DNA from: JBEIHX01 sp040381075
Lineage (GTDB): Bacteria > Pseudomonadota > Alphaproteobacteria > Caulobacterales > Aquidulcibacteraceae
Assembly: GCA_040381075.1 (NCBI GenBank)
Contig: JBEIHX010000007.1
Location: 62,001 to 126,000 of the forward strand
Reading direction: 5' to 3'
Length of the DNA stretch: 64,000 nucleotides
Below, one piece after another: positions 1 to 8,238 of this stretch. The notes under the pieces were generated by a model. The model had not been told where the DNA came from and ran no database searches. It was given only the letters and a program-made list of their open reading frames with translations. Within the stretch, counting starts at the first letter, position 1. Every line of letters begins with the position of its first letter. The position numbers were made by a program, and so were the translations under genes.

Positions 1-344
1 CCCGCCGGGTTCCGGCCCCAACCAGGCAGCGCCCGCACTCGCAGCACCCCGCCCCCCCGGGCCCCCCAACCCCCGGGCCCCCAGACCCCAACCCGAGGCT
101 CAACAGCCAAAGCCCGACGCCCGACACCGGCGCCGGCGCCGCCATCGGCAGCCTTCACCGCGCGCGCAGCACAGGATATGGAACCTCGCCGCCCGGTGCG
201 TGCGGTCATGCGCCAGTCATGCCGGTCCGGGCGTGGCGCGAAGCCAGGAACGGGCGCCGGGATCGGACCGCGGGATCGGACGCGGGGTTCGGGCGCGGGG
301 TTCGGGCGCGGGGTTCGGGCGCCGGGATAGAATGCCAGGATGAT
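1..344. other. GC-rich non-coding start of window
   Basis: No convincing gene is seen. Runs of C and G dominate the first 100 bases. A 13-bp tandem repeat lies just before the first gene (see separate entry). Reading frames here have arginine- and proline-rich low-complexity translations and look like shadows. Confidence 0.5.
281..319. repeat. 13-bp tandem repeat, 3 copies
   Basis: The unit CGCGGGGTTCGGG occurs three times head to tail without mismatch. Two more diverged copies of a related 13-mer (GCGGGATCGGAC-like) lie just before it. The block ends about 25 bp before the start codon of the first gene, so it falls in that gene's promoter or leader. Confidence 0.9.
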
Positions 345-665
345 ATGATGGTGCGGACATGGGCAGTATGGGGTGCGGCGGGACTTGCGGCGGTCGCCCT
401 GACCGCCTTCCTGCTGCTGCGCGAGCAAGTGGACCTTGCCCGCATCGGCGTGGCCTACGCCGCAAAGCAGACCTGCTCGTGTCTGTATGTCGGCGGACGC
501 ACGCCGGAGAGCTGCGCGAGCGACTACGATCCTGCAACCTACCGGTTGTTCTCGGTCAGGATCGAGACCGAAGGGCCGACCCAGGCGGTGAGCGTACAGG
601 CGTTTTCAGTCTTCCGTGCGCGCGCCGTGTTCGAGCCGGGCTACGGCTGCACCCTGGTGGAATAG
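345..665 (+). CDS. Membrane-anchored hypothetical protein
   Basis: A 106-residue protein whose exact family I cannot name. It opens with a single hydrophobic segment at about residues 5-24, giving a signal anchor or signal peptide, followed by a small domain that would face the periplasm. This domain carries the cysteine-rich stretch AAKQTCSCLYVGGR, a further cysteine in ESCASDY and a C-terminal GYGCTLVE. The pattern recalls the N-terminal segment of some alphaproteobacterial beta-lactamase-like serine hydrolases, but no hydrolase domain follows. Two adjacent ATG codons at 345 and 348 are possible starts. An in-frame upstream ATG at 219 would add 42 residues of arginine/glycine-rich sequence encoded by the repeat region and is unlikely. 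It stands alone upstream of metY. Confidence 0.55.
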   Translation: MMVRTWAVWGAAGLAAVALTAFLLLREQVDLARIGVAYAAKQTCSCLYVGGRTPESCASDYDPATYRLFSVRIETEGPTQAVSVQAFSVFRARAVFEPGYGCTLVE

Positions 666-746
666 CAGGCCTGACAGAGCGCGGTAGAATGCCTGCTTGA
701 TCGGCGCGGCGGGCCGGTTAGGGTCCAGCCTGTCCTTCCCACGACA

Positions 747-793
747 GGCCTTGCAACGACTGGCCTTGCAACGACTGGCCTTGCAACGACTGG
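747..793. repeat. 15-bp tandem repeat, 3 copies
   Basis: The unit GGCCTTGCAACGACT is repeated three times without mismatch, then GG. It lies between the stop of the first gene and the start of metY, about 80 bp upstream of the metY start codon, so it sits in the metY promoter or leader region. Confidence 0.92.
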
Positions 794-871
794 GCGGCCG
801 GGCCGCAGCAGGCAGAACCTGCAGCCGCAGCGCCGCCAGACATCAAGCATTGACCATCTGGAGCCGCGACG

Positions 872-2188
872 ATGACTGATCCGCAAGGTTTCGCCACCCG
901 CGCCGTGCATGCCGGCGCGACCCCCGATCCGGTCACCGGATCGCGCGCCACGCCGATCCATCAGACCACATCCTATGTCTTCAAGGATGTCGACCATGCA
1001 GCGCGGCTGTTCGGACTGCAGGAGTTCGGCCAGATCTACACGCGCATCACCAACCCGACGACCGATGTGCTCGAAGCCAGGATCGCCAATCTGGAGGGCG
1101 GCGCGGCGGCGGTCGCCATGGCCTCGGGCCATGCGGCGCAGTTTGCGGCGTTTCACGTCCTCATGGCGCCAGGCGACCACTTTGTGGCGGCGAAACAGCT
1201 CTATGGCGGTTCGATCAACCAGTTCAGCCACGCCTTCAAGAAGTTCGGCTGGGAGGCAAGCTTCGTCCAGCATGATGACCTTGACGCCTACCGCGCCGCA
1301 CTCAGGCCGCAGACCAAGGCGATCTTCATCGAATCGATCGCCAATCCCGGGGGAATCGTCTGCGACATCGAAGCGATCGCCAGGATCGCGCATGACGCAG
1401 GCGTTCCGCTGATCGTCGACAACACCATGGCGAGCCCCTATCTCGTGCGGCCGATCGAGTGGGGCGCAGATATCGTGGTCCACTCGCTGACGAAGTTCAT
1501 CGGCGGTCACGGCAATTCGATCGGCGGCGTCATCGTCGACTCCGGCCGCTTTGACTGGGGCGCGCAGCCTGGACGCTTTCCCACCCTCACCGAGCCGCTG
1601 TCGTTTTACGCCGGGCTCAGGATCCATGACGTATTCGGAAAAATCCCCCTCGGCCCTGGAGGCGCGCCGGTCAATATCTCACTCGCGATCGCCGCACGGG
1701 TCTTCACGCTGCGCGATCTTGGCGCTGCGCTGTCCCCATTCAACGCATTCATGATCCTGACCGGCAGCGAGACCCTGCCCCTGCGCATGCAGCGCCATTG
1801 CGACAATGCGCTCGCGGTCGCCCGCTGGCTGCGCGACCATCCCAAGGTCGCGTGGGTGTCCTATGCCGGCCTTGACGACGACCCGTCCCATGCGCGCATG
1901 CGCAAGTACAGTCCCAGGGGCGCCGGGGCGGTGTTCACCTTTGGCGTCAGGGGCGGCTACGAGGCCGGGGTCAAGGTGGTGTCGGGCTGCAGGCTGTTCA
2001 GCCATCTCGCCAATATCGGCGACACCCGCTCCCTGATCATCCATCCAGCCTCCACCACCCATCGCCAGGTGGCGGACGAGCTGAAGGCGGCCGCGGGGGC
2101 TGCACCCGATGTGGTGCGGGTGTCGATCGGCATAGAGGACGCCGCCGACATCATCGCCGACCTGGAGCAGGCGCTCGCCGCGGCGTGA
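872..2188 (+). CDS. metY: O-acetylhomoserine sulfhydrylase
   Basis: A 438-residue PLP enzyme of the Cys/Met metabolism family. It is expected to make homocysteine from O-acetylhomoserine and sulfide in the cytosol. The N-terminal segment FATRAVHAG and the substrate-binding YTRITNPT (about residues 56-63) are typical. Asp183 in IVDNT should hold the pyridine nitrogen and Lys208 in HSLTKFIGGHG should form the Schiff base. The length and the long insertion after GGVIVDSG fit the O-acetylhomoserine branch better than MetB/MetC, which are near 390 residues. O-succinylhomoserine sulfhydrylase (metZ) is the main alternative. The gene is monocistronic. I looked for a SAM-II type leader riboswitch and did not recognise one; instead a 15-bp tandem repeat lies upstream. 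Confidence 0.93.
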   Translation: MTDPQGFATRAVHAGATPDPVTGSRATPIHQTTSYVFKDVDHAARLFGLQEFGQIYTRITNPTTDVLEARIANLEGGAAAVAMASGHAAQFAAFHVLMAPGDHFVAAKQLYGGSINQFSHAFKKFGWEASFVQHDDLDAYRAALRPQTKAIFIESIANPGGIVCDIEAIARIAHDAGVPLIVDNTMASPYLVRPIEWGADIVVHSLTKFIGGHGNSIGGVIVDSGRFDWGAQPGRFPTLTEPLSFYAGLRIHDVFGKIPLGPGGAPVNISLAIAARVFTLRDLGAALSPFNAFMILTGSETLPLRMQRHCDNALAVARWLRDHPKVAWVSYAGLDDDPSHARMRKYSPRGAGAVFTFGVRGGYEAGVKVVSGCRLFSHLANIGDTRSLIIHPASTTHRQVADELKAAAGAAPDVVRVSIGIEDAADIIADLEQALAAA

Positions 2189-2287
2189 CCGGCGCCAGTC
2201 GCGCCTGCGCTGCCCATGGGCCTGCGACGGCGTCAGCAACCGCGCGACGCGCCGTGCGGGCGGCGTGGTCGCCGCGATCGCAGACCA

Positions 2288-2923
2288 TCAGTCCGGGTCC
2301 TCAATGGTCACCTCGGGCCACCGCGCGCGCGCGCGCGCCGTGACCTGCGCCCATTGCCTGGCCAGCGGCCGACAGGGGTTGGGGCGGATAACCATGGCGA
2401 AAACGTCGTCCAGACCGAAGGGCGCGACAACCGTGATCCGGTCATCCGCCTCCAGCCTGACCCCGACCGCGAAGGCGGGCGCCACGAAGCGTTGCAGCGC
2501 CTCGGCGGTGTCCCTGAGCGGCGGGTAGGGCTCACCGAACTTGCGTTCGAACCACTCGCAGACCCGACGCTGGTTGCGCACTTCAACGCGGCTGCGCAGC
2601 CGCTCCCCAAAGGCTGCGGCCACGCGCTGGATGACCCTGTCTTCCGCATCCCACGACACGTCGTCATCAAAGTAGCCGACATCAAAATCCTTGACCCCGT
2701 AGCCGGGCGGGCGACCGGTTATGGCGTTCCAGACGGACTGGTAGACAGCCCCGGAAAAGACCAGCCAGTCGTTCAGGCAAAGACTGCGCACTGTGGTCAA
2801 CACAGTCATGAGATCGGGGTCAGCACGCACGATGGCGACCAGCCGGGCGGCGTCGGCCTGGCGAGGGACGTCGTCACCGCGCGCCGGGTCCTGCTCCACC
2901 TGTCCGCCTCCCCCAATGGCCAT
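2288..2923 (-). CDS. Nucleotidyltransferase family protein (COG3575 type)
   Basis: A 211-residue protein resembling the small family of predicted nucleotidyltransferases with an N-terminal helical part, a WN-x-TGRPPGYGVKD core and an acidic pair. Visible are WLVFSGAVYQSVWNAITG (residues 53-70) and KDFDVGYFDDD (78-88), whose aspartates would bind metal. Family members are thought to be standalone nucleotidyltransferases of unknown substrate, so no specific reaction is assigned. It converges with metY across a 99-bp gap and faces nothing on its own strand within 390 bp, so it is probably monocistronic. The first 25 residues are low complexity and the true start could lie further inside. Confidence 0.75.
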   Translation of the reverse strand: MAIGGGGQVEQDPARGDDVPRQADAARLVAIVRADPDLMTVLTTVRSLCLNDWLVFSGAVYQSVWNAITGRPPGYGVKDFDVGYFDDDVSWDAEDRVIQRVAAAFGERLRSRVEVRNQRRVCEWFERKFGEPYPPLRDTAEALQRFVAPAFAVGVRLEADDRITVVAPFGLDDVFAMVIRPNPCRPLARQWAQVTARARARWPEVTIEDPD

Positions 2924-3313
2924 GGTCAGACGGGCGATGGTCGCGCCTGTGGCCGCGCCCCTCTCCCGCAGGCGTTCTTTAGGGGGCAGCCAAGCGGCGC
3001 GCCAGACGCAGGATCAGACCTGCGTCTCACGGGACATGGACGCCGGGGGATCCCTGCCAAACGGGACCGGCGAGCTGACCGGGGCAGAGTCCTGCGGGCA
3101 ACCGGGCGCTGGGCCGGGCGCGGGGCCGGACGCTGGTCTGACCAGGACGGTGTTGGACCTCGCAGACACAGCATGACCACCGGCAGGGCCCCAGCAGGCG
3201 GGGCGGCGGTCGCGGGTCATTGCAGCCACCCCGAACCCGGCGTCGGCATGAACCGGCCGGGGCCCGCCCCATCAGGGCGCGCCACCGGCCGCGCAATCCC
3301 GGCGCCGGCTGTC
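2924..3313. other. Gap without a supported gene
   Basis: About 390 bases between the nucleotidyltransferase and the glycosyltransferase. Frames on both strands are open but encode Arg/Pro/Gly-rich low-complexity sequence. GGGCCGG-type degenerate direct repeats occur near 3105-3145. No hairpin followed by a T run was seen. Confidence 0.5.
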
Positions 3314-4483
3314 TCAGGCGCTCAATCGGGCGCCGTCAAAGGCCCCCATGTTGCGCATGTGCGCGACCACCTCATCCACAGTGATCTGCGACAGATCCGG
3401 CGCGCGCAGGCTCATCACGCCGGCGCGCCCGCGCGGGCAGGTGCGCGCCGGGTCGGACGCCTTGGAGAACAGCACGAGACAGGCCGTTCCGGCGCTGGCG
3501 AACACATGCATCGGTCCGCTGTCATTGCCGATGGCGATGCGCGCCTCCTCGCCAAGCGCTGCGAGTTGAAAGAGATCGGTCCGCCCGACGAGGTTGCGCG
3601 TGGCGGGTTCGGCGCGGACAATCTTCTGGGCCGGGTCCTCCCAGCGATGGCCAGGCGCCAGACCTGGCGGCGGGGCGAGATCCTGCTGCGAGCCGATCAG
3701 CACCGGCGTAAGCCCGGCGCGCGCGATGCGCTTGCAGAGGTCAGCGTATTTGTCAGCTGGCCAGCGCCGGTCATAGTCTTCAGCTGCGGTGGAGAACGCG
3801 ATCAGGGCGAACGGCCCCTCAATGCCGTGATGCAGGGCGGACAACCGCGGCGCATTGCGCTGCGACGCGCGCACCCAGCTGAGATCGGGCAGCGGCGCGC
3901 GGGGACGCCCGGCGCCGGAGGGCAGCAGACCTGCCGCACCCGGAGCGGGGGCGAGCGACCCTGATGGCGACGGACCTGACGGAACGGCGACGTCGAGGCC
4001 GACGCCGGCCTGGGCCAGTTGCTCCGCCAACCGATCGAGCAGGTGCATCTGGGCGCGGGCGGGATCGCCATGGCGGTGCGAGCAGCCTTCCGCAGGACCG
4101 TTCCACAACGGGGGGAACGGCTTCAGCAGGTGGAAATACCGATTTGTCCGCGCGCTGCCCTCAAGGTCATAGACCATGTCATACTTGCAGGCGCGCAGCC
4201 GGCGCAGCAGCTCGGCGATCGCCCGCGGCTCAGTGGGCGCCCCATCGGCCTCCACCACATCGAAAAAGGGACATGCGTTGGCGAACGCCTCAAAGGCCGG
4301 TACGGTCAACAGCGTAATCTTCGCGCCGCGGTGGTAATCACGGATCGCCCTGGCCGCGGCCAGCGATTGCACGAACTCGCCCAGCCCGCCGAACCTGATC
4401 ACCAGCACATGGCGCGCATCAATCGGGGCAGGGCGTTTTGGCCGCGCACCCGCCACATAGGTCGGTTTGCCCAGTCTGATCAT
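3314..4483 (-). CDS. Glycosyltransferase family 9 (heptosyltransferase-like)
   Basis: A 389-residue GT-B enzyme of the GT9 family, which transfers ADP-heptose or related sugars during LPS core assembly at the inner face of the cytoplasmic membrane. The N-terminal Rossmann start HVLVIRFGGLGEFVQSLAAARAIRDY (about 26-51) and the C-terminal nucleotide-binding motif GNDSGPMHVFASAGT are clear. A proline/glycine-rich insert at about residues 165-195 is unusual and may be a linker between the two Rossmann halves. The start codon overlaps the stop of the upstream glycosyltransferase in an ATGA arrangement, indicating translational coupling and a shared pathway, probably LPS core or a related surface glycan. 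The exact sugar cannot be told from sequence. Confidence 0.85.
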   Translation of the reverse strand: MIRLGKPTYVAGARPKRPAPIDARHVLVIRFGGLGEFVQSLAAARAIRDYHRGAKITLLTVPAFEAFANACPFFDVVEADGAPTEPRAIAELLRRLRACKYDMVYDLEGSARTNRYFHLLKPFPPLWNGPAEGCSHRHGDPARAQMHLLDRLAEQLAQAGVGLDVAVPSGPSPSGSLAPAPGAAGLLPSGAGRPRAPLPDLSWVRASQRNAPRLSALHHGIEGPFALIAFSTAAEDYDRRWPADKYADLCKRIARAGLTPVLIGSQQDLAPPPGLAPGHRWEDPAQKIVRAEPATRNLVGRTDLFQLAALGEEARIAIGNDSGPMHVFASAGTACLVLFSKASDPARTCPRGRAGVMSLRAPDLSQITVDEVVAHMRNMGAFDGARLSA

Positions 4484-5622
4484 CCACGCGCCTCCAATAC
4501 GCGAGCGTACACATCGAGGGTCGCCTGTTTCAGAGTCTCAGCCGAGAACATGGCGACCGCGCGACGGCGTGCTGCATTTTGCATGCCAGTTCGCGTCGCC
4601 GCGTCAAGCGCCATGGCGCGGGCGATGGCCGCGGCAAGGCCCGCAGCGTCGCCCGGCGGAAACAGAAAGCCGGTTTCGCCGTCCGCGATCACCTCAGGCG
4701 TCGCGCCGTGATCGGGCCCGATGGTGATGCGGCCCATCGCCTGGGCCTCGGCGCCCGCACGCCCAAACGCCTCCGGCTCCAGCGACGGGGTTACGACGAG
4801 ATCAGCCGCAGCGATCGCAGCCGGCATGTCCTCGGCATGGCCGACAATGCGCACCAGATCACCCAGGCCGGCGCGCAGCGCTCTTTGCGTCAGTCCGGCG
4901 GCGTAATCATCGCGGCCCTGGGCGTCGCCAGCGAGAATGTAAACCGGCGACAGGCCCTGCGCCTGCAGGCGCGCAGCCGCATCGATCAGCAATTCCTGGC
5001 CCTTCCAGCGCGTCAGCCGCGCCGGCAGAAGCACGCGCGCCCGCGCATCGCCCCCAACGCCCCAACGCGCCTCCACAGCGCGCACCCGCCCGGGGTCAAG
5101 GCCTGCCGGATCGAAGCGGGCAAGATCAACCCCACGATAAATGACCTGCAGACGCTCTTCCGGCGTCGCGTGCGCATCCCGCACATGGCGGGCAGTGTAC
5201 TGCGAATTGGCGATCACGATGTCGCCCTGGGCCATCACCGAATTGTACCAGCGCTTGAGCGGCGAACGGGCGTTGTAAATGCCATGATAGGTCGTGACGA
5301 ATCCGACCCGGGCGCGCCGCGCCGCCCACATCGCGCTCCAGCCGGGCGCACGCGAGCGGGCGTGGATGATCGCCACGCCTTCCCGGGCGGCGATGTGCGC
5401 GAGCAGGCCGGCATTGGCCCAGATCTGCAGGGGTGACTTCGTCGCCGCGTCCATGCGGACCAGCTCGCCGCCGACAGCGGCGAGTTCGCCCTCCAGCCGT
5501 CCGCCGCGGCTCGCAACGAGTGCGCGACCGCCGGCCCTGACGAGCGCATCGGCGACTTCAATGGTGGTGCGTTCGGCCCCGCCTGCTGCGAGATCGGGAA
5601 CCACTTGCAAAATCGTCAGCAC
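4480..5622 (-). CDS. Glycosyltransferase family 4 (group 1)
   Basis: A 380-residue GT-B retaining glycosyltransferase. The N-terminal acceptor domain has the glycine-rich PDLAAGGAERTT loop near residues 9-20. The C-terminal nucleotide-sugar domain carries LLPARLTRWKGQELLIDA (about 203-220) and the E-x7-E type motif in PSLEPEAFGRAGAEAQAMG (about 287-305), followed by GETGFLFPPGD. It is the first gene of a two-gene operon with the GT9 enzyme and overlaps it by 4 bp. The pair fits LPS core or capsule assembly. It is divergent from the alpha/beta hydrolase gene with an 88-bp intergenic region that must hold both promoters. Confidence 0.88.
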   Translation of the reverse strand: MLTILQVVPDLAAGGAERTTIEVADALVRAGGRALVASRGGRLEGELAAVGGELVRMDAATKSPLQIWANAGLLAHIAAREGVAIIHARSRAPGWSAMWAARRARVGFVTTYHGIYNARSPLKRWYNSVMAQGDIVIANSQYTARHVRDAHATPEERLQVIYRGVDLARFDPAGLDPGRVRAVEARWGVGGDARARVLLPARLTRWKGQELLIDAAARLQAQGLSPVYILAGDAQGRDDYAAGLTQRALRAGLGDLVRIVGHAEDMPAAIAAADLVVTPSLEPEAFGRAGAEAQAMGRITIGPDHGATPEVIADGETGFLFPPGDAAGLAAAIARAMALDAATRTGMQNAARRRAVAMFSAETLKQATLDVYARVLEARG

Positions 5623-5710
5623 TGCCCGACTTCAAAGCTTGCGCCCGCCCCGGGCCTTACGCCAGCTACACGCCTTTGCAGCGGGGCGCCAGCCTTGCCG
5701 GGAGATTTCC

Positions 5711-6445
5711 ATGCTGGAGACCTTCAAAAGCATCGACGACGCCAAGCTTGCCTGCGAGTCGCTTGCTGGCCGCGGGCCGACCATCGTCTGGCTGTGCGGC
5801 TTCGGCTCGGACATGACCGGCGCAAAGGCGAGGGCGGTCAGAGACTGGGCGCAGACCCAGGGGCGCGGCTTTCTGGCGTTCGACTATTTCGGGCACGGGG
5901 CGTCCGGCGGCGATTTCAGCGACGGCACGATCGGGCGTTGGCGGGCGGACGCCCTTGCTGCAATTGACCAGCTCACGGCGGGGCCGCTCCTCCTCGTCGG
6001 GTCTTCGATGGGCGGCTGGATCGCGAGCCTCGCAGCGGTGGCGCGCCCGCAGCGCATCGCCGGCCTGGTGCTGATCGCGCCGGCGCTTGACTTCACCGAG
6101 ACCCTGCTGTGGCCGTCCCTGCCGGACGCCGCGCGCGCAGAGCTGGAATCAACCGGGCGATGGCTGCGTCCCGGCGGCGTGCCGATCACCCGCCGGCTGA
6201 TCGAGGAAGGCCGGCAGTGGAGCCTGATGTCCCATCCGATCGCCTTTGCCGGTCCGGTGCGCATTCTGCAGGGGCAGGAGGATCCCGATGTGCCCTGGCG
6301 CCATGCGCTGCAGGTTGCCCAGGCGTTCCAGAGCCGCGACGTCCGGCTGACACTGTTCAAGAACGCCGGCCATCGGCTCAGCGAACCCGATGAGATTGCC
6401 GCGCTGCTCGGCGTCATCGCCGAGGTCGCGGCCACAGCGGGTTAG
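5711..6445 (+). CDS. Alpha/beta hydrolase
   Basis: A 244-residue cytosolic alpha/beta hydrolase. The nucleophile elbow GSSMGG places the catalytic Ser at residue 99, QEDPDVPW supplies the probable acid, and NAGHRLSEPDE the histidine. The FDYFGHGASGGDF oxyanion-loop region and overall length resemble the bacterial relatives of ABHD10 thioesterase/esterases; the substrate is unknown. The ATG at 5711 gives a protein that begins directly in the fold; longer in-frame extensions upstream run antisense through the glycosyltransferase and were discarded. It converges with the DUF1178 gene and overlaps its stop region by 4 bp. Confidence 0.82.
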   Translation: MLETFKSIDDAKLACESLAGRGPTIVWLCGFGSDMTGAKARAVRDWAQTQGRGFLAFDYFGHGASGGDFSDGTIGRWRADALAAIDQLTAGPLLLVGSSMGGWIASLAAVARPQRIAGLVLIAPALDFTETLLWPSLPDAARAELESTGRWLRPGGVPITRRLIEEGRQWSLMSHPIAFAGPVRILQGQEDPDVPWRHALQVAQAFQSRDVRLTLFKNAGHRLSEPDEIAALLGVIAEVAATAG

Positions 6446-6900
6446 TTCACCCGCCTGCGCGCCTTCGGGCTGGCCGCCGGGGGCAGCGGCGCCACCGGCA
6501 CGCCGTCTTCGATCAGGGCGCGCGCTTCATCCGGGGTGGTCTCGCCATAGATCAGGCGCTCGTCGCTCTCGCCCTCATGGATCCTGCGCGCCTCTGCGGC
6601 GAAGGTGTCGCCAACATAGTCGTAATTGTCCTCGATGTGCTTGCGCCACCGCGAGAAGAAGGCCTTCACTTCGGGCGGCGCCTCAAGGCTTTCGGGCGGC
6701 GGCGCGGCCACCGGCGCGGCCGGCCGGTCGGATTTCGACGTCACCACGGCCGGCGCCATCACCTGCTTGCGCACCTTCGAGGTGGCGCAGATCGGACAGG
6801 TGATGAGGCCGCGCTCCGCCTGGGCGTCGTAGTCGGCGATGGAGCCGAACCAGCCTTCCCATTCATGCGCGGCGTCACACACAAGGGCGTAGCGGATCAT
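6442..6900 (-). CDS. DUF1178 family protein
   Basis: A 152-residue protein of the DUF1178 family, common in alpha- and betaproteobacteria and of unknown role. It begins MIRYALVCDAAHEWEGWFGS and contains a CPIC pair (about residues 35-38) that with Cys9 and His12 could bind zinc. The C-terminal half has the family signature DNYDYVGDTFAAEARRIH and YGETTPDEARALIEDGV. It is the last gene of the grxC-nitrilase-DUF1178 operon; its ATG overlaps the nitrilase stop codon by 4 bp, so translation is coupled. The order is widely conserved in alphaproteobacteria. The N-terminal cysteine pair followed by a proline-rich linker (residues about 58-75) is normal for the family. Confidence 0.9.
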   Translation of the reverse strand: MIRYALVCDAAHEWEGWFGSIADYDAQAERGLITCPICATSKVRKQVMAPAVVTSKSDRPAAPVAAPPPESLEAPPEVKAFFSRWRKHIEDNYDYVGDTFAAEARRIHEGESDERLIYGETTPDEARALIEDGVPVAPLPPAASPKARRRVN

Positions 6901-7727
6901 GGCGCGGCGTAGACCCTGTCATGACGGAGCGCAGGAATGCGGCGGCGGGCCTCCTGCGCCGCGGCGAGGTCGATGTTCACCAGGAGCGTCCCCGGCTCGT
7001 CATGGTCGAGCAGTCCCAGACGCTCTCCCCACGGACCATAGGCCACGGAGCGCCCCCAGGTGGCGCGCCCGTCCTCATGCAGGCCGCCCTGCGCCGGCGC
7101 CAGGATGAATGCGCCGGTCTCGATGGCGCGCGCGCGCAGGAGCGTCTCCCAGTGGGCCTCGCCGGTGACCCGCGTGAACGCTGCGGGCGTGGTGATGATC
7201 TGTGCGCCGGCGCGCGCCAGATCGCGGTAGAGGTGCGGGAACCGCACATCATAGCAGATGGTCAGTCCGAGCACGCCCGCCGGGGTGGCGACGCAGCACG
7301 CCCTGGCGCCCGCCACATAGCTGTCGCTTTCGCGATGCTCCCCGCCCGGGCCGAGATTGACGTCAAACAGGTGCACCTTGTCGTAGCGCGCGGCGATCGA
7401 GCCGTCCGGCGCAAACACATAGCAGCGGTTGGCGGCCTTGCCGACGGCCTGGTCGCCAGCACGCACCAGGAGCGAGCCGGCAACCAGCGTGATCGACAGT
7501 TCGCGCGCCAGCCGCGCGAGGCCGGACACGAACAGATCATCGCCCTCCTCGCGCAGGACGGCCGCAAGCAGCGCGCGGTCGCGCTGCAGGACGTTGGAGC
7601 CTTCCGGGGTCACAACCAGGCCAGCTCCGGCCGCCGCGGCTTCCCTGATCTGACGGGCGAGGGCCGCGAAATTGCGCTCCGGGTCGGTTCCTGTTCGCGT
7701 CTGGATGAGGGCCGCGGTGAACATCAT
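6897..7727 (-). CDS. Carbon-nitrogen hydrolase (Nit2/omega-amidase-like)
   Basis: A 276-residue nitrilase-superfamily amidase. The catalytic triad is visible as Glu42 in VVTPEGSN, Lys117 in RYDKVHLFD and Cys158 in LTICYDVRFP. The closest characterised relatives act as deaminated-glutathione amidase or omega-amidase, a metabolite-repair role that fits its place next to glutaredoxin; this substrate is inferred. It is translationally coupled on both sides: its ATG overlaps the grxC stop and its stop overlaps the DUF1178 start. Two consecutive Met codons open the protein and either could be used. Confidence 0.92.
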   Translation of the reverse strand: MMFTAALIQTRTGTDPERNFAALARQIREAAAAGAGLVVTPEGSNVLQRDRALLAAVLREEGDDLFVSGLARLARELSITLVAGSLLVRAGDQAVGKAANRCYVFAPDGSIAARYDKVHLFDVNLGPGGEHRESDSYVAGARACCVATPAGVLGLTICYDVRFPHLYRDLARAGAQIITTPAAFTRVTGEAHWETLLRARAIETGAFILAPAQGGLHEDGRATWGRSVAYGPWGERLGLLDHDEPGTLLVNIDLAAAQEARRRIPALRHDRVYAAP

Positions 7728-7984
7728 GCAGTCTGCAACAGCGGATCGAGCCCGCCGGCCGCGTCGAGGGCGTGCAGATCATCGCACCCCCCGATATGGC
7801 GCCCGCCAATGAAGATCTGCGGGAACGTGTTGCGGCCATTGGCCCTGGCGACCATCTCGGCGCGCACGCCCGGATCTTCGCTGGCGATGATTTCCTGAAA
7901 CGGGGCGCCCTTGCGGGTAAGCAGGGCGCCGGCGCGCGCGCAGTAGGGACATCCGGGTTTCACGTACATGATGATCTCAGGCAT
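7724..7984 (-). CDS. grxC: Glutaredoxin 3
   Basis: An 86-residue glutaredoxin with the dithiol active site CPYC (Cys12, Cys15) after IIMYVKPG, the cis-proline in NTFPQIFIGG and the glutathione-binding GGCDDL. It reduces disulfides and mixed glutathione disulfides in the cytosol. The start at 7984 (MPEIIMY) matches the family; an in-frame upstream start at 8023 would add 13 residues unlike any glutaredoxin. It heads the grxC-nitrilase-DUF1178 operon. In many alphaproteobacteria comF lies directly upstream, between grxC and the NDUFAF5-like methyltransferase; here the 254 bp between them hold no comF. Confidence 0.95.
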   Translation of the reverse strand: MPEIIMYVKPGCPYCARAGALLTRKGAPFQEIIASEDPGVRAEMVARANGRNTFPQIFIGGRHIGGCDDLHALDAAGGLDPLLQTA

Positions 7985-8238
7985 GACACCTTCCGCCTCG
8001 CACGCGCCGCGGCGCGACGCCACCGCGCCGCTCCGGCGGGCCGGAGCGGCGCACAGCTCTCATATAGGCGTGACGGGCTGTCGCACAACGCGCCTGCGCG
8101 CCGCGCCCAGGCCCGCCGGCCGGACTTCTGGGGATCGGCCGGCTGGAGGTCAGACGGCCCGAGCTAAGACAGCTGGACCCCAGGCTCTGGCGGACGCCCG
8201 GCGGCCCCGGCCAGGCGACCCTCGCGGATCCGCCCGAT

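Noticed and set aside
795..871. SAM riboswitch ahead of metY
   Set aside because: No SAM-II core sequence or pseudoknot pattern was recognisable in the leader.
2216..3964. A 582-codon open frame on the plus strand
   Set aside because: It is antisense to the nucleotidyltransferase and glycosyltransferase genes and its product is Arg/Gly/Pro-rich without any motif.
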